Shown: positions 21,927 through 33,463, counted from the first letter of the stretch. The stretch: DNA of 64,000 nucleotides from Pectobacterium aquaticum (GCF_003382565.3 NZ_CP086253.1:3720001-3784000); one strand, 5' to 3'. The notes: generated by a model not told the origin, from the letters alone. Numbers and translations: made by a program.

Positions 21927-21941
21927 TGCAGATTGAAACTC

Positions 21942-22943
21942 ATGCAGACTGAGAGCAATACGCCACGCGTTGTGATCACCCCCGGCGAACCCGCTGGGAT
22001 TGGCCCCGATCTGGTGATTGCTCTGGCTCAGCAGGCCTGGCCTGTAGAGCTCGTGATCTGTGCGGATCCTGACCTGTTACTCGGTCGCGCATTGCAGCTG
22101 TCTATGCCGCTGACACTGCGTGACTATCAACCCGGTCAGCCCGCACAGCCACAACAGGCGGGTAGCCTGACTATCCTGTCTATCGCCGCACCGGCAACCA
22201 TCATTCCAGGCCAATTGAATGTCGCTAACAGCGCTTATGTGGTTGAAACGTTGACGCGTGCTTGCGATGGCTGCCTGAATGGTGAATTCGCCGCGCTGAT
22301 TACCGGCCCAGTGCATAAAGGCATTATCAACGATGCCGGCGTCTCCTTCAGCGGACACACTGAGTTTTTCGCCGATCGCAGCCGCTGTGACCGTGTCGTC
22401 ATGATGCTGGCAACAGAAGAACTGCGCGTCGCCTTAGCGACCACGCATCTTCCGCTTGCAGCCGTTTCTGCGGCGATTACCCGCCAGAGCTTGCACGAAG
22501 TCATCACGATTTTGCATCATGATTTGCAGACAAAATTCGGCATCGCTCAACCGCAGATTTATGTCTGTGGGCTAAATCCTCATGCCGGTGAAGGCGGCCA
22601 TATGGGCCGTGAAGAGCTGGATGTAATTAACCCCGCGCTGGACGAACTCCGGCAGCAGGGCATCACGCTGGTTGGGCCGTTGCCTGCCGACACGCTTTTC
22701 CAGCCCAAGTATCTGCAACACGCTGACGCCGTTTTGGCGATGTACCACGATCAAGGGCTCCCGGTTCTGAAATATCAGGGCTTCGGGCGCGCCGTTAATA
22801 TCACGCTGGGGTTACCTTTTATTCGTACGTCGGTCGATCACGGTACAGCGCTTGAGCTGGCCGCAACCGGCAGCGCCGACCCCGGCAGCTTCATCACGGC
22901 ATTAAATCTTGCCATTAAAATGATAAAACACAGTAATGAATAA
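21942..22943 (+). CDS. pdxA: PdxA, 4-hydroxythreonine-4-phosphate dehydrogenase
   Basis: 333 residues from ATG 21942; an in-frame TTG at 21933 is less likely. The NAD-dependent enzyme oxidises 4-phosphohydroxy-threonine in pyridoxal phosphate synthesis. Characteristic segments are [12 protein letters not shown] near the N-terminus, ITGPVHKG, the metal-binding His in FSGHTEFF, and [17 protein letters not shown]. Its end overlaps rsmA by 8 bases, the conserved coupling of this operon. Confidence 0.95.
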   Translation: MQTESNTPRVVITPGEPAGIGPDLVIALAQQAWPVELVICADPDLLLGRALQLSMPLTLRDYQPGQPAQPQQAGSLTILSIAAPATIIPGQLNVANSAYVVETLTRACDGCLNGEFAALITGPVHKGIINDAGVSFSGHTEFFADRSRCDRVVMMLATEELRVALATTHLPLAAVSAAITRQSLHEVITILHHDLQTKFGIAQPQIYVCGLNPHAGEGGHMGREELDVINPALDELRQQGITLVGPLPADTLFQPKYLQHADAVLAMYHDQGLPVLKYQGFGRAVNITLGLPFIRTSVDHGTALELAATGSADPGSFITALNLAIKMIKHSNE

Positions 22944-23754
22944 TCGCGTACACCAAGGTCACTTCGCCCGTAAACGTTTTGGGCAAAACTTTTTAAACGA
23001 TCACTTCGTGATCGATAGCATCGTTTCGGCGATTCATCCTCAACCGGGTCAAGCGATCGTTGAGATCGGTCCCGGCCTCGGCGCGTTGACGGCGCCTGTT
23101 GGCGATCGGATGGATCGTTTTACTGTTATTGAGCTGGATAGGGATCTGGCAGCGCGCCTGGAAACGCATCCGACGCTGAAAGACAAGCTGACGATTATTC
23201 AGCAAGATGCCATGACGATCGATTTCGCCGCGCTCTCTGAACAGGCTGGACAACCGCTGCGTGTTTTTGGCAACCTGCCGTATAATATTTCCACACCGCT
23301 GATGTTCCACTTGTTCACCTATACTCAATCTATCCGCGACATGCACTTTATGTTGCAGAAAGAGGTGGTTAACCGCTTGGTGGCAGGGCCGAACAGTAAA
23401 GCCTTTGGACGCCTGAGCGTCATGGCACAGTATTATTGTCAGATAATCCCGGTGCTTGAAGTGCCACCGGAGGCCTTCAAGCCCGCGCCTAAAGTTGATT
23501 CTGCCGTAGTGCGACTCGTTCCTCATGCCGAGATCCCCTATCCAGTCAAGGATATCCGCGTATTGAGCCGCATCACGACGGAAGCGTTTAACCAGCGCCG
23601 TAAGACATTGCGTAACAGTCTAGGCAACCTGTTCACCCCAGAAATCCTCACCGAGCTGGGGATCAATGTCACCAGTCGCGCAGAGAATGTGACCGTTGAG
23701 CAATATTGCCGATTGGCGAACTGGCTGAGCGAGCATCCTGCAAAACAGGAATAA
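22936..23754 (+). CDS. rsmA: RsmA (KsgA), 16S rRNA dimethyladenosine transferase
   Basis: 272 residues. It dimethylates the two adjacent adenines (A1518, A1519) near the 16S rRNA 3' end during small-subunit maturation. S-adenosylmethionine motif [11 protein letters not shown] (about 41-51) and catalytic motif FGNLPYNIS (about 111-119). Loss gives kasugamycin resistance in E. coli, hence the older name ksgA. It starts inside the pdxA end and precedes apaG by 12 bases. Confidence 0.96.
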   Translation: MNNRVHQGHFARKRFGQNFLNDHFVIDSIVSAIHPQPGQAIVEIGPGLGALTAPVGDRMDRFTVIELDRDLAARLETHPTLKDKLTIIQQDAMTIDFAALSEQAGQPLRVFGNLPYNISTPLMFHLFTYTQSIRDMHFMLQKEVVNRLVAGPNSKAFGRLSVMAQYYCQIIPVLEVPPEAFKPAPKVDSAVVRLVPHAEIPYPVKDIRVLSRITTEAFNQRRKTLRNSLGNLFTPEILTELGINVTSRAENVTVEQYCRLANWLSEHPAKQE

Positions 23755-23766
23755 CTGGAGTTCATC

Positions 23767-24144
23767 ATGATTAATGCGCCCCGTGTTTGTTTACAGGTTC
23801 AAAGCTTCTACGTGGAATCACAGTCGGAGCCTGATGAAGAACGTTTCGTGTTTGCTTACACGATTACGATCCGCAATCTGGGGCGTCATGAAGTCCAGCT
23901 TTTGGGGCGTTATTGGCAGATCACCAACGGTAACGGTCGCCAGACTGAAGTTCAGGGTGAAGGCGTCGTCGGCGAACAGCCGATTATCCAGCCCGGCGGC
24001 GAATTCCACTATACCAGCGGTGCCGTCATAGAAACGCCTCTTGGCACGATGGAAGGCCACTACCATATGGTTGACCATCAAGGTAAAGCGTTTCAGGTCC
24101 CAATCCCCGTTTTCCGTCTGGCTATCCCTTCACTGATACATTAA
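23767..24144 (+). CDS. apaG: ApaG, DUF525 domain protein
   Basis: 125 residues, the whole being one ApaG/DUF525 immunoglobulin-like fold ([29 protein letters not shown], of which the FAYTITIRN core is typical). Its biochemical role in bacteria is unsettled; the conserved linkage with apaH suggests a part in dinucleoside polyphosphate metabolism. GGAG lies just before the ATG. Confidence 0.94.
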   Translation: MINAPRVCLQVQSFYVESQSEPDEERFVFAYTITIRNLGRHEVQLLGRYWQITNGNGRQTEVQGEGVVGEQPIIQPGGEFHYTSGAVIETPLGTMEGHYHMVDHQGKAFQVPIPVFRLAIPSLIH

Positions 24145-24146
24145 TT

Positions 24147-25016
24147 ATGTCTACCTATTTAGTTGGCGATATTCACGGCTGTTACGTTGAACTCAACGCG
24201 CTATTGGCGCAAGTTTCCTTTAATCCAGAGCAAGATACACTTTGGTTAACGGGTGATTTAGTCGCACGGGGGCCCGATTCGCTTCAGGTTCTGCGCTTTG
24301 TTCGTTCTCTCGGTTCTTCTGTCCGTATGGTGCTTGGCAATCACGATCTGCACCTGCTGGCCGTTTATGCCGGTATCAGCCGTAATAAGCCGAAAGATCG
24401 TCTCAACGACCTCTTCACCGCACCGGACGCCGATGAGCTTATCAACTGGCTACGTCGCCAGCCGATTCTACAGGTTGATGAAGAGTTGAAGCTGGTGATG
24501 GCGCACGCGGGCATCACGCCGCAGTGGGATCTGCCGACGGCGCTTATGTGTGCACGCGAAGTCGAGTCGATCCTGAGCAGCGACAGCTACCCACTTTTCC
24601 TCGATGCCATGTATGGCGATATGCCGAACCACTGGAGCACGGAGCTCAGCGGTCTGGCTCGTCTACGCTTTAGCACCAATGTCTTTACCCGTATGCGCTA
24701 CTGCTTTTCCGGTGGACAACTGGATATGCTGTGTAAAGAGCCACCGGGTCAGGCACCTTCTCTGCTAAAACCGTGGTTTGAGCTGCCGAGCCAGGTTACC
24801 GGGGAATACGCCATTGCGTTCGGCCATTGGGCCTCGCTGGAAGGGAAAGGCACGCCGGAAAACATTTACGCGCTGGATACCGGGTGCTGTTGGGGGGGAG
24901 ATCTGACGATGCTGCGTTGGGACGATAAGCGCTATTTCGCGCAACCGTCGCTTTCATCAAACACTTCATCAACTGACGAGCTTTCTGGCGATAGCGCGCC
25001 CTTATCGGGTGAGTAA
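24147..25016 (+). CDS. apaH: ApaH, symmetrical Ap4A hydrolase
   Basis: 289 residues. It cleaves diadenosine tetraphosphate to two ADP and removes Np4A caps from RNA. Calcineurin-like metallophosphatase motifs: GDIHGCY (7-13), GDLVARGP, and LGNHDLHLL. It begins two bases after the apaG stop. A variable Ser/Thr-rich tail ([14 protein letters not shown]) ends the protein and is not part of the catalytic fold. Confidence 0.95.
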   Translation: MSTYLVGDIHGCYVELNALLAQVSFNPEQDTLWLTGDLVARGPDSLQVLRFVRSLGSSVRMVLGNHDLHLLAVYAGISRNKPKDRLNDLFTAPDADELINWLRRQPILQVDEELKLVMAHAGITPQWDLPTALMCAREVESILSSDSYPLFLDAMYGDMPNHWSTELSGLARLRFSTNVFTRMRYCFSGGQLDMLCKEPPGQAPSLLKPWFELPSQVTGEYAIAFGHWASLEGKGTPENIYALDTGCCWGGDLTMLRWDDKRYFAQPSLSSNTSSTDELSGDSAPLSGE

Positions 25017-25056
25017 AGGCTCGAAAGCCGTTGCTCCATCGCCAACCGTGCCAAAG

Positions 25057-25596
25057 TCATAAAAAGGGGAAAGTCGTCTCAGACTGAGCCTTTTTGGATG
25101 ATGGTACGGCCAGTGGTTGAGAAGCCGCAGAGCATTGCACCACCAACATCCCTATAATGATTAACGCGACACCCGCGATTCGCCCCAGCGTCGCAGGCTT
25201 CACCGCCAACCCCATCAAACCAACATGATCGATCATCAGCGATGCCACCACCTGACCAGCAATCACGCAGACAATAAAACCTGAGGCACCTAGCTTTGGC
25301 GTCAGCAATAACGCGGCGGTGATATAAGCCACGCCCGCCACGCCGCCCAGCCAGATCCACCACGGCCCCTGTAAGGCATTACCCAGTGTTGGTGTGGGCA
25401 CCCGAGCAGCAAACAGAATCGGCAGCAGCACGCAGATGCTGACCAGCAGGGACACCAGCGTTGCCCAAAGCGGATGGCCTAACGATCGCCCCAGTGCCGC
25501 ATTACTGGCGGCCTGAAAAGGCACAATGCTCCCAGCGAATACCGCAATACCCAGCGGCAACAATAATGAGAGAGAAAAAGAAGAGAATAACGACAT
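25057..25596 (-). CDS. DMT-superfamily (YdcZ/DUF606) membrane transporter
   Basis: 179 residues from ATG 25596 with an AGGGGG before it; the longer frame (from 25662) runs into the shared promoter. Mostly hydrophobic, with about five to six membrane spans. The PFQAASNAALGRSLGHPLWATLVS opening and AALLLTPKLGASGFIVCVIAGQ segment are typical of the YdcZ (DUF606) family, small relatives of drug/metabolite exporters. Substrate unknown. It is divergent from a LysR regulator over a 110-base gap, so that regulator probably controls it. Confidence 0.8.
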   Translation of the reverse strand: MSLFSSFSLSLLLPLGIAVFAGSIVPFQAASNAALGRSLGHPLWATLVSLLVSICVLLPILFAARVPTPTLGNALQGPWWIWLGGVAGVAYITAALLLTPKLGASGFIVCVIAGQVVASLMIDHVGLMGLAVKPATLGRIAGVALIIIGMLVVQCSAASQPLAVPSSKKAQSETTFPFL

Positions 25597-25650
25597 GGAG
25601 CCCCCTGATTCACAATATAAGTTCACAACGTAATTGGGATGTTCCAATAC

Positions 25651-25674
25651 TCCATCATCCATTAAACTGATGGA
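25651..25674. promoter_or_regulatory. Inverted repeat, probable LysR operator
   Basis: TCCATCA (25651-25657) and TGATGGA (25668-25674) are perfect inverted arms 10 bases apart. They sit between the divergent transporter and LysR regulator genes, where a LysR-type protein would bind to control both. Confidence 0.55.
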
Positions 25675-25706
25675 AATTCGTAATTCATACGGAAGGCATT
25701 CATAGA

Positions 25707-26612
25707 ATGGATGATTTACGTCGTATCGATATGAATCTGCTGCTAACGCTTCATGCGCTGTTGACGGAAAAACACGTCACGCGGGCGGCACTGCGCCTGC
25801 ACCGCAGCCAGCCTGCCGTCAGCCATTCACTAGCACAGCTTCGCCATATTTTTAACGATCCGCTGTTAGTCCGGCGTGAAGTCGGTTTGACGCTGACGAC
25901 CCGTGCACAGGCATTACTCGGCCCGCTGGAACTCGCGCTTGATCAACTAAATGGCCTCATACAAGCTCCGCAGTTCGATCCGCGCCATAGCACACGACAT
26001 TTTCGTTTGGCGCTTTCTGACTACGGTACGAATGCCGTTTTGCCAACGCTCATGCGGCATCTACGCGTGCAGGCTCCCGGCGTTTCGCTGGCCGTCAGTC
26101 ATGCCGGCCGTGAAATGATGCTGGCACAGTTGATTGATGGAGAAATCGATTTAGGCCTCGGCGTATTTCCTGAACGCCCGTCTGAAGTACACGCCGAACT
26201 TCTCTTTGAAGAACAGTTTGCCTGTCTGGCAGACCGCACCACGCTGCCGGAAAACGGTATGCTATCGTTTGAGGCATGGCGGGCACGCCCACATATTCTG
26301 GTCACCATGCATCCCGATTCAGCCAATGAAGTGGACAGCGCGCTGGCTGCAAGCGGCCTGTCGCGCAATGTCGTGCTGACGCTGCCCCACTGGCACGCCG
26401 CTATCAATCTCATTGCCGGTACTGACCTGATTTTGACTGCCGCACGGCGCAGCATGGCCCACATCACTACGCCAGATTTACACATTTTTCCGCCTCCGTT
26501 CGCGATACCCTATTTTGCCTTCCAGCAGGTGTGGCATACGCGACGCGAGAGCGATCCTGCGCATCGCTGGCTGAGACACGCCATTTGGGAAAGCTGTCAG
26601 ACGGGGAAATAA
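25707..26612 (+). CDS. LysR-family transcriptional regulator
   Basis: 301 residues. Residues 1-65 are the winged helix-turn-helix (LLLTLHALLTEKHVTRAALRLHRSQPAVSHSLAQLRHIFNDPLLVRR); the rest, from about 90, is the two-lobed effector domain. The start pattern MDDLRRIDMNLLLTL is typical of NodD/SyrM-like LysR regulators. Effector unknown. Its divergence from the YdcZ-type transporter suggests that gene as its target. Confidence 0.88.
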   Translation: MDDLRRIDMNLLLTLHALLTEKHVTRAALRLHRSQPAVSHSLAQLRHIFNDPLLVRREVGLTLTTRAQALLGPLELALDQLNGLIQAPQFDPRHSTRHFRLALSDYGTNAVLPTLMRHLRVQAPGVSLAVSHAGREMMLAQLIDGEIDLGLGVFPERPSEVHAELLFEEQFACLADRTTLPENGMLSFEAWRARPHILVTMHPDSANEVDSALAASGLSRNVVLTLPHWHAAINLIAGTDLILTAARRSMAHITTPDLHIFPPPFAIPYFAFQQVWHTRRESDPAHRWLRHAIWESCQTGK

Positions 26613-26646
26613 AACATCAGGTAAGAAAACATCGGGTAAGAAAACG

Positions 26647-26672
26647 AAAAAACCCGCAACAAGGCGGGTTTA
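26647..26672 (-). terminator. folA intrinsic terminator
   Basis: AACCCGC (26651-26657) pairs with GCGGGTT (26664-26670). Read on the minus strand the hairpin is followed by TTTTTTCGTTTTC, so it ends folA transcripts; it lies between folA and the convergent LysR gene. Confidence 0.8.
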
Positions 26673-26709
26673 GCGAGTCATCGACAGAATGTTATCGCAG
26701 GAAAGGCGC

Positions 26710-27192
26710 TTAGCGGCGTTCCAGAATTTCGAAGCAGTAACTGTGTGAGTTGCGCTCGTCAGCATCATGGAATTCGCTGAAAACAGACTGCCACTCATCC
26801 GGCTCATAGTCAGGGAAATGCGTGTCGCCTTCCACTTCGGCATCAATATGCGTCAGATAGAGGCGATTAGCCTGCGCCAGCATTTGTTGATAGATACTGC
26901 CGCCGCCAATCACCATCACTTCCTCGACGTCTCCCGCTGCCGCCAGCGCAGCGTCCAGCGAAGAGACCCAAGTCACACGATCGTCATCACCGGGATGATT
27001 GCTGACGATAATGTTCAGCCGGCCGGGCAGCGGCTGACCGATAGAACGGAAAGTATTACGCCCCATAATAATCGGCTTATTAAGCGTATTACGCTTAAAC
27101 CATGCCAGATCGGCTGGCAAATGCCACGGCATCGCGTTTTCCATACCAATCACGCGATCCACTGCTAGTGCAGCAATCAAACTAATAACCAT
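26710..27192 (-). CDS. folA: Dihydrofolate reductase
   Basis: 160 residues. It reduces dihydrofolate to tetrahydrofolate with NADPH and is the trimethoprim target. The active-site segment [13 protein letters not shown] contains the catalytic Asp (D28 here, D27 in E. coli); [15 protein letters not shown] and [12 protein letters not shown] bind NADPH. The N-terminus [16 protein letters not shown] is one residue longer than in E. coli. An ERIC element begins 38 bases upstream, so the promoter must overlap or lie within it. Confidence 0.96.
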   Translation of the reverse strand: MVISLIAALAVDRVIGMENAMPWHLPADLAWFKRNTLNKPIIMGRNTFRSIGQPLPGRLNIIVSNHPGDDDRVTWVSSLDAALAAAGDVEEVMVIGGGSIYQQMLAQANRLYLTHIDAEVEGDTHFPDYEPDEWQSVFSEFHDADERNSHSYCFEILERR

Positions 27193-27229
27193 GGTGAAAA
27201 AACCCTGTAGGCCAGAAAATTGCTGACAC

Positions 27230-27358
<129 letters not shown>

Positions 27359-27415
27359 CGGAAAGCCCTTTCGCTCGTCAATATAGATGCAAGACCGAAA
27401 CGTAATATAAGCGTT

Positions 27416-27886
27416 TTATACTCCCGGCCGTTTACGGTAGAGCCAGATCCCCGGTAAAGACAGGCCGATAGAGAGCGCACCGACGATAAAACTCGCCTTC
27501 AGAAAATTGGTTATCATGACGCTCATCAGCGCTTCGCTGTAGCCAAGATGCGAAATCTCTACCACCGAAATCATCGCCGTATAGGCAGAAATACCGGGAA
27601 ACATCGGGATCACCGCCGCTACGGTAAAGACTTTCGGATGCGCCAGCAGCCAGCGTGACCAGCGAATACCGATGATGCCAATCAATATCGCCGCCAGAAA
27701 CGACGCCCATTCGATATTCATGCCGAAATGTATCGCCAGAAACCGTACGCCATGCCCGACACCACCTAGCAGTGCACAGTAAGGCAGTACTTTCAGCGGC
27801 ACGTTGAAGACCATCGCAAAGCCCAACGCAGGAACCGCCGCCAGCACCATATCCTGCAAGAGTGCCCACAGTAAACTTAAGCCCAT
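27416..27886 (-). CDS. yjjB: YjjB, ThrE-type exporter small subunit
   Basis: 156 residues from ATG 27886 ([25 protein letters not shown]), matching E. coli YjjB. Four to five membrane spans; the [25 protein letters not shown] region is the ThrE/DUF3815 signature. With YjjP it makes a split version of the threonine/serine exporter family; the E. coli pair has been linked to succinate export. It overlaps yjjP by 10 bases. In E. coli yjjPB lies elsewhere, so this placement beside folA is a rearrangement. Confidence 0.9.
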   Translation of the reverse strand: MGLSLLWALLQDMVLAAVPALGFAMVFNVPLKVLPYCALLGGVGHGVRFLAIHFGMNIEWASFLAAILIGIIGIRWSRWLLAHPKVFTVAAVIPMFPGISAYTAMISVVEISHLGYSEALMSVMITNFLKASFIVGALSIGLSLPGIWLYRKRPGV

Positions 27887-28716
27887 CCGCGTAACCCCCA
27901 CAGCGACATCGCCATCACCACACCAATACAGGTCGCCAGCGTCAGTAAACTCGCGACCGTCCAACGTGCCAGACCGGTATTCACGTGCCCTTTAAACATA
28001 TCCGCCACGGCGTTAATCAACGGGAAGCCGGGAACTAGCAACAGCACGCTCGCCGCCATCGCGACCGTTGAGGTTTGTTCAAAAGCAGGCAAACGCATCA
28101 ACAGCCCAGATGCCGACGTCGCCACAAACGCCGTAATGCAGAAGTTGATCAACGGATTCAGGTGCCGCGCCGTAAAGACCTGTCGGATATACATTGCCAG
28201 GCCGCTGGCGAGCAGCGTGACGATAAACGCATCCCACCCGCCGCCGTTCAAACGGCTGAAGCAGCCGCAGGAAAGTGCAACAACGGAAACCATCAGCCAG
28301 CGCGGATAACGCAGTGGTTTGATATTTCCCAGACGTTTTTCCACCCCTGCCACATCCAGCAGCTTATGCTCGGCCATGATGACCGCATGCTGAACCTCAA
28401 TGACGACGTGCATATTAATACCGCGATCCACATTCTTCCGCGTTGACGTTAGGCAATGCCCCTGCATGATGGTGGTCAGCACAATCGAATTTGCTGAGAT
28501 GGAGCTCTCAACGCTATCAGCGCCGAGTGCCATACCTAGCCGTGACGACAACTGCTCTACGACCATGCTTTCTGCGCCATGCTGTAACAGCAACAGCGCA
28601 CATTGGATGCACAGTCGGGTTATTTCCCGCTGCAGTGGTGCTTCCCCCATCTGTTTTTCGGCACTACATTGTTTTTCACTACTGAATGGTTCACAGTTCT
28701 CACGTTCACTGCCCAT
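27877..28716 (-). CDS. yjjP: YjjP, ThrE-type exporter large subunit
   Basis: 279 residues from ATG 28716; ATG 28650 (257 residues, close to the E. coli length) is an alternative, and neither has a strong ribosome-binding site. The N-terminal cytoplasmic region ([52 protein letters not shown]) is the conserved ThrE_N/DUF1212 part, followed by about five membrane spans ending [13 protein letters not shown]. It works with YjjB in export of small organic or amino acids. Confidence 0.9.
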   Translation of the reverse strand: MGSERENCEPFSSEKQCSAEKQMGEAPLQREITRLCIQCALLLLQHGAESMVVEQLSSRLGMALGADSVESSISANSIVLTTIMQGHCLTSTRKNVDRGINMHVVIEVQHAVIMAEHKLLDVAGVEKRLGNIKPLRYPRWLMVSVVALSCGCFSRLNGGGWDAFIVTLLASGLAMYIRQVFTARHLNPLINFCITAFVATSASGLLMRLPAFEQTSTVAMAASVLLLVPGFPLINAVADMFKGHVNTGLARWTVASLLTLATCIGVVMAMSLWGLRGWA

Positions 28717-28873
28717 GTTGTTATCTCAACCCGCCCCTGAAATTAACCGCAAAAAATGAAAGGACAATTGTTAACATATCGCCGCCGAATAACCAATAAG
28801 TGTGATGCGAATTCATTATTCTGGCGCTATGATTTCCCTCGGCCCCTCTCTTTCTTCACTGCCTGGAATGTCC

Positions 28874-28978
28874 ATGTTAGAAACATCACTGTTTGTCGCG
28901 ACCATCGCCACGCTGGGGATGCTCTCTCCCGGCCCCGACTTTTTCCTCGTTATCAGGAATGCGGCGCGCTTACCATGA
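28874..28978 (+). pseudogene. LysE/RhtB-family exporter, N-terminal remnant
   Basis: 34 codons then TGA: starts MLETSLFVATIATLGMLSPG and continues with PDFFLVIRNAARLP. The LSPGPDFFLVIRNA segment is the diagnostic start of LysE/RhtB amino-acid exporters, normally about 205 residues. The frame stops where the carB terminator hairpin begins, and nothing resembling the remaining 170 residues follows. Most likely a gene truncated by deletion up to the carB terminator. Confidence 0.75.
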
Positions 28979-29014
28979 AAAAAGCCAGCGCTGTTACCAA
29001 CGCTGGCTTTTATT
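28978..29014 (-). terminator. carAB terminator, bidirectional
   Basis: AAAGCCAGCG (28981-28990) pairs perfectly with CGCTGGCTTT (29001-29010) around a 10-base loop. On the minus strand it is followed by T-rich sequence (TTTTTTC), 31 bases after the carB stop. Confidence 0.9.
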
Positions 29015-29044
29015 ATCCGCTTACTGCCTACCGAGGTCGGTCAA

Positions 29045-32000
29045 TCAGCCTTTAATCATCGCATGCATTTCCTGCACGGAAGTCACTTTCTCCGTCGGAT
29101 CTGCCGTCAACGACATGGCCGTGGCGAAACCGCCGTTCAGCGTCGTGTCGTAGTGCACCTTGTATTGCAGCGCGCTGCGGCGAATCAGCTTGGAGTCTTC
29201 AATCGCCTGACGTCCTGCGGTGGTGTTGACGATGTAGGTGTACTCACCGTTCTTGATGCGGTCCTGAATGTGCGGACGACCTTCATGCACCTTGTTCACC
29301 AGACGCGGATTAATGCCCGCTTCGCCCAGCTCAATCGCCGTGCCATGCGTCGCATCCAGCTCAAAGCCGTACTTCAACAGCTTGGCCGCCAGATCCACCA
29401 CGCGAGCTTTATCACCTTCACGCACTGACAACAGGGCGCGTCCGGTTTTCTTCATGTGCGAGTTACTGCCCAGCATCGCTTTAGCAAACGCTTCAGCAAA
29501 CGTGCGGCCAACGCCCATGACTTCACCGGTCGAACGCATTTCTGGCCCCAGAATCGGGTCAACGCCAGGGAACTTGTTGAACGGCAGCACCACTTCTTTT
29601 ACGGAGTAGTACGGCGGGATAATTTCTTTCGTGACGCCCTGCTCAGCCAGCGTTTTACCTGCCATCACGCGTGCCGCGACTTTCGCCAACGGAACACCGG
29701 TCGCTTTCGAGACAAACGGTACGGTACGCGCCGCACGCGGGTTCACTTCAATCAGATAAACTTCGTTATCCTTCACCGCGAACTGCACGTTCATCAGGCC
29801 GCGAACGCAGAGTTCAAACGCCAGTTTCTCAACCTGCTGACGCATTACGTCCTGAATCTCTTTGCTCAGCGTATAAGCCGGCAGTGAACAAGCTGAGTCA
29901 CCGGAGTGAACGCCCGCCTGCTCGATGTGCTCCATAATGCCGCCAATCAGCACACGCTCGCCGTCACAAATCGCATCAACGTCAACTTCGATGGCATCGT
30001 CAAGGAAACGGTCCAGCAGAACTGGTGCGTCGTTAGATACGCTAACCGCGTTTTGGAAGTAGCGACGCAGGTCGATTTCGTCGTACACGATTTCCATCGC
30101 GCGGCCGCCCAGAACATAAGAAGGACGGACAACCAGTGGGTAGCCGATGCCACGCGCTTTTTCTACCGCCTGCTCAATGGTCGCGACCGTGGCGTTAGCC
30201 GGTTGCTTCAGCCCCAAGCGATTCACAGCCTGTTGGAAGCGCTCGCGGTCTTCTGCACGGTCAATCGCATCTGGGCTGGTGCCAATCACTGGTACACCTG
30301 CGGCTTCCAACGCACGCGCCAGTTTCAGCGGCGTCTGGCCACCGTACTGCACGATAACGCCTTTTGGCTTCTCAATGCGGACGATTTCCAGCACGTCTTC
30401 AAACGTTACCGGCTCGAAGTACAAGCGGTCAGACGTATCGTAGTCTGTTGAAACGGTTTCTGGGTTACAGTTGACCATGATGGTTTCATAACCATCTTCA
30501 CGCAGCGCCAGTGAAGCGTGGACGCAGCAGTAGTCAAATTCGATCCCTTGACCAATACGGTTCGGTCCACCACCCAGTACCATGATTTTGTCGCGATCCT
30601 GAGTCGGATTGGCTTCACACTCTTCTTCATACGTGGAGTACATATAAGCCGTATCGGTCGAAAATTCTGCCGCACAGGTATCAACACGCTTATAGACCGG
30701 ATGCAGGTCGAACTTATCGCGCAGCTTGCGAATTTCGCTTTCCGCCACGCCAGCCAGTTTTGCCAGACGCGCATCGGCAAAGCCTTTACGCTTCAGCGTA
30801 CGTAGGAATTCGGCATCCAGCGCAGTTGCGCCTTTTTCAGCGACCTGCTCTTCCAGACGCACCAGCTCTTCAATCTGCACCAGGAACCAGCGGTCAACGT
30901 TGGTCAGGTTAAACACGCCATCGACAGACATCCCCGCGCGGAAGGCATCAGCGATGTACCAGATACGCTCTGCACCCGCATCTTTCAGCTCGCGGCGAAT
31001 TTTGGTCAGCGCTTCTGGATCGTCCAGATCCACTTTCGGATCGAAGCCGGTTGCGCCCACTTCCAGGCCACGCAGCGCTTTCTGCAAGGATTCCTGCTGC
31101 GTACGACCAATCGCCATCACTTCACCCACAGATTTCATCTGCGTGGTCAGACGGTCGTTGGCACCCGCGAATTTCTCGAAGTTAAAACGTGGAATCTTGG
31201 TCACAACGTAGTCGATAGCAGGTTCGAAGGACGCTGGCGTACGACCGCCAGTGATGTCATTCATCAGCTCATCGAGCGTGTAACCTACAGCCAACTTGGC
31301 CGCGATTTTCGCAATCGGGAAGCCCGTTGCTTTAGAGGCCAGCGCGGAAGAACGTGATACACGCGGGTTCATTTCGATAACAATCAGACGGCCAGTTTTC
31401 GGGTTTACCGAGAACTGAACGTTAGAACCGCCTGTTTCTACGCCGATTTCACGCAGTACCGCCATCGAAGCGTTACGCATGATTTGATATTCTTTATCGG
31501 TCAGCGTTTGCGCTGGTGCGACGGTGATGGAATCACCCGTGTGGATCCCCATCGCATCGAAGTTTTCAATGGAGCAGACGATGATACAGTTGTCGTTCTT
31601 ATCACGCACCACTTCCATCTCATACTCTTTCCAACCGATCAGTGATTCATCGATCAACAGCTCTTTGGTTGGAGAAAGATCCAGCCCGCGCTCACAGATC
31701 TCTTCAAACTCTTCACGGTTGTAAGCGATACCGCCACCGGTGCCGCCCATCGTAAAGGAAGGACGGATAATGCACGGGAAGCCGACGTCAGCCGCAACGG
31801 CCAGTGCTTCTTCCATATTGTGTGCAATACCGGAACGCGCAGTATCCAGACCGATCTTCTTCATCGCCACGTCGAAGCGGCGGCGGTCTTCTGCTTTATC
31901 AATCGCATCCGCCGTTGCACCAATCATGGTGACACCGAATTCGGCCAGCACGCCCTGACGTTCCAGTTCCAGTGCACAGTTCAGCGCAGTCTGGCCGCCC

Positions 32001-32269
32001 ATCGTTGGCAGCACCGCATCTGGACGCTCTTTTTCAATAATTTTGCGCACCACTTCCCAGTGAATCGGCTCGATATAGGTCGCATCGGCCATTTCCGGGT
32101 CGGTCATGATGGTTGCCGGGTTGGAGTTCACCAGAATAACGCGGTAACCCTCTTCACGCAGCGCTTTACACGCCTGTGCACCAGAGTAGTCAAACTCACA
32201 CGCCTGGCCGATAACAATCGGGCCTGCGCCCAGAATCAGGATGCTTTTAATATCTGTACGTTTTGGCAT
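29045..32269 (-). CDS. carB: Carbamoyl-phosphate synthase large subunit
   Basis: 1074 residues, close to the E. coli length. It makes carbamoyl phosphate for arginine and pyrimidine synthesis from bicarbonate, two ATP and ammonia channelled from CarA. Two homologous ATP-grasp halves are plain: [17 protein letters not shown] (about 12) with [12 protein letters not shown], and [17 protein letters not shown] (about 558) with [12 protein letters not shown]. The C-terminal MGS-like allosteric domain (about 936-1074) binds UMP and ornithine. It starts 14 bases after carA. Confidence 0.96.
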   Translation of the reverse strand: MPKRTDIKSILILGAGPIVIGQACEFDYSGAQACKALREEGYRVILVNSNPATIMTDPEMADATYIEPIHWEVVRKIIEKERPDAVLPTMGGQTALNCALELERQGVLAEFGVTMIGATADAIDKAEDRRRFDVAMKKIGLDTARSGIAHNMEEALAVAADVGFPCIIRPSFTMGGTGGGIAYNREEFEEICERGLDLSPTKELLIDESLIGWKEYEMEVVRDKNDNCIIVCSIENFDAMGIHTGDSITVAPAQTLTDKEYQIMRNASMAVLREIGVETGGSNVQFSVNPKTGRLIVIEMNPRVSRSSALASKATGFPIAKIAAKLAVGYTLDELMNDITGGRTPASFEPAIDYVVTKIPRFNFEKFAGANDRLTTQMKSVGEVMAIGRTQQESLQKALRGLEVGATGFDPKVDLDDPEALTKIRRELKDAGAERIWYIADAFRAGMSVDGVFNLTNVDRWFLVQIEELVRLEEQVAEKGATALDAEFLRTLKRKGFADARLAKLAGVAESEIRKLRDKFDLHPVYKRVDTCAAEFSTDTAYMYSTYEEECEANPTQDRDKIMVLGGGPNRIGQGIEFDYCCVHASLALREDGYETIMVNCNPETVSTDYDTSDRLYFEPVTFEDVLEIVRIEKPKGVIVQYGGQTPLKLARALEAAGVPVIGTSPDAIDRAEDRERFQQAVNRLGLKQPANATVATIEQAVEKARGIGYPLVVRPSYVLGGRAMEIVYDEIDLRRYFQNAVSVSNDAPVLLDRFLDDAIEVDVDAICDGERVLIGGIMEHIEQAGVHSGDSACSLPAYTLSKEIQDVMRQQVEKLAFELCVRGLMNVQFAVKDNEVYLIEVNPRAARTVPFVSKATGVPLAKVAARVMAGKTLAEQGVTKEIIPPYYSVKEVVLPFNKFPGVDPILGPEMRSTGEVMGVGRTFAEAFAKAMLGSNSHMKKTGRALLSVREGDKARVVDLAAKLLKYGFELDATHGTAIELGEAGINPRLVNKVHEGRPHIQDRIKNGEYTYIVNTTAGRQAIEDSKLIRRSALQYKVHYDTTLNGGFATAMSLTADPTEKVTSVQEMHAMIKG

Positions 32270-32283
32270 TTTCTCGCTCCTGA

Positions 32284-33432
32284 TTATTTAGCTGAAGAAC
32301 GGTAAGTCTGAATCAAGTCAATAAAGTGGTCGAACAGCGGCGCGGCATCGTGCGGGCCTGGGCTCGCTTCCGGGTGACCCTGGAAGCTGAACGCGGGTTT
32401 ATCCGTGCGGTGAATCCCCTGAACCGTATGGTCAAACAGGGATTTGTGCGTGACGCGCAGCGTGTCAGGCAGATTATTTTCATCAACCGCAAAGCCGTGG
32501 TTCTGCGCGGTGATCATCACACAGTTGTTATCCAGATCTTTGACCGGATGGTTGCCACCGTGGTGACCCAGCTTCATTTTGATGGTCTTGGCACCGCTTG
32601 CCAGTGCTAGCAACTGGTGACCCAGACAGATACCGAATACCGGAATATCCGTTTCCAGGAAGGTTTTGATCGCACGGATCGCGTAGTCGCACGGTTCCGG
32701 GTCGCCCGGGCCGTTAGAGAGGAAAATGCCGTCTGGATTCAGCTTCAGTACGTCCTCAGCAGGTGTCTGCGCCGGAACGACCGTCAAGCGGCAACCGCGA
32801 TCCACCAGCATACGCAGAATATTGCGTTTCACGCCGTAGTCATAAGCGACAACGTGGTAAGGCAGTTCGCTTTCGTTTTTTGCCGCCGGCAATTCATCTT
32901 CCAGCGTCCAGCTTCCCTGTAACCAGCTGTAGCTTTCTGGCGTCGTCACTTCTTTTGCCAGATCCATGCCCTTCAGCCCAGGGAACGCTTTCGCTTTCTC
33001 CAGCGCGACGGCAGCATCCGGTGCATCACCCGCAATGATGCAGCCATTCTGTGCGCCTTTTTCACGCAGCAGACGGGTCAGTTTACGGGTATCGATATCA
33101 GCAATGGCGACGATGTTGTTGCGTTTGAGGTATTCAGACAGGCTTTCTTCACTACGGTAGTTGCTGGCAATCAGAGGTAAATCGCGAATCACCAGGCCTT
33201 GAGCCTGTACAGAGGGGGATTCTTCATCGTTGGCATTGGCGCCGACATTACCGATATGGGGATAAGTGAGAGTGACAATCTGGCGGGAATAGGAAGGATC
33301 AGTAAGGATTTCTTGATAACCGGTCATCGACGTATTGAAGACCACTTCCCCCACTGCCGCCCCTTCTGCCCCAATGGCCCGACCGTGGAATTGGGTTCCG
33401 TCTTCCAGAACCAATAGCGCTGACTTAATCAA
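32284..33432 (-). CDS. carA: Carbamoyl-phosphate synthase small subunit
   Basis: 382 residues from a TTG start at 33432. GGAGG lies just before it and the protein then begins [20 protein letters not shown], as in E. coli, whose carA also starts at TTG; an in-frame ATG at 33459 has no ribosome-binding site. The C-terminal class I glutamine amidotransferase supplies ammonia: nucleophile Cys in [10 protein letters not shown] (about 269) and catalytic His/Glu in [13 protein letters not shown]. An ARG-box-like site lies 32 bases upstream. Confidence 0.95.
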   Translation of the reverse strand: MIKSALLVLEDGTQFHGRAIGAEGAAVGEVVFNTSMTGYQEILTDPSYSRQIVTLTYPHIGNVGANANDEESPSVQAQGLVIRDLPLIASNYRSEESLSEYLKRNNIVAIADIDTRKLTRLLREKGAQNGCIIAGDAPDAAVALEKAKAFPGLKGMDLAKEVTTPESYSWLQGSWTLEDELPAAKNESELPYHVVAYDYGVKRNILRMLVDRGCRLTVVPAQTPAEDVLKLNPDGIFLSNGPGDPEPCDYAIRAIKTFLETDIPVFGICLGHQLLALASGAKTIKMKLGHHGGNHPVKDLDNNCVMITAQNHGFAVDENNLPDTLRVTHKSLFDHTVQGIHRTDKPAFSFQGHPEASPGPHDAAPLFDHFIDLIQTYRSSAK

Positions 33433-33463
33433 AACACCCTCCAAGGAATAAACAATCACGTTA

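Noticed and set aside
28400..28759. 119-codon frame opposite yjjP
   Set aside because: Antisense to a confidently identified gene and without any supporting signal.
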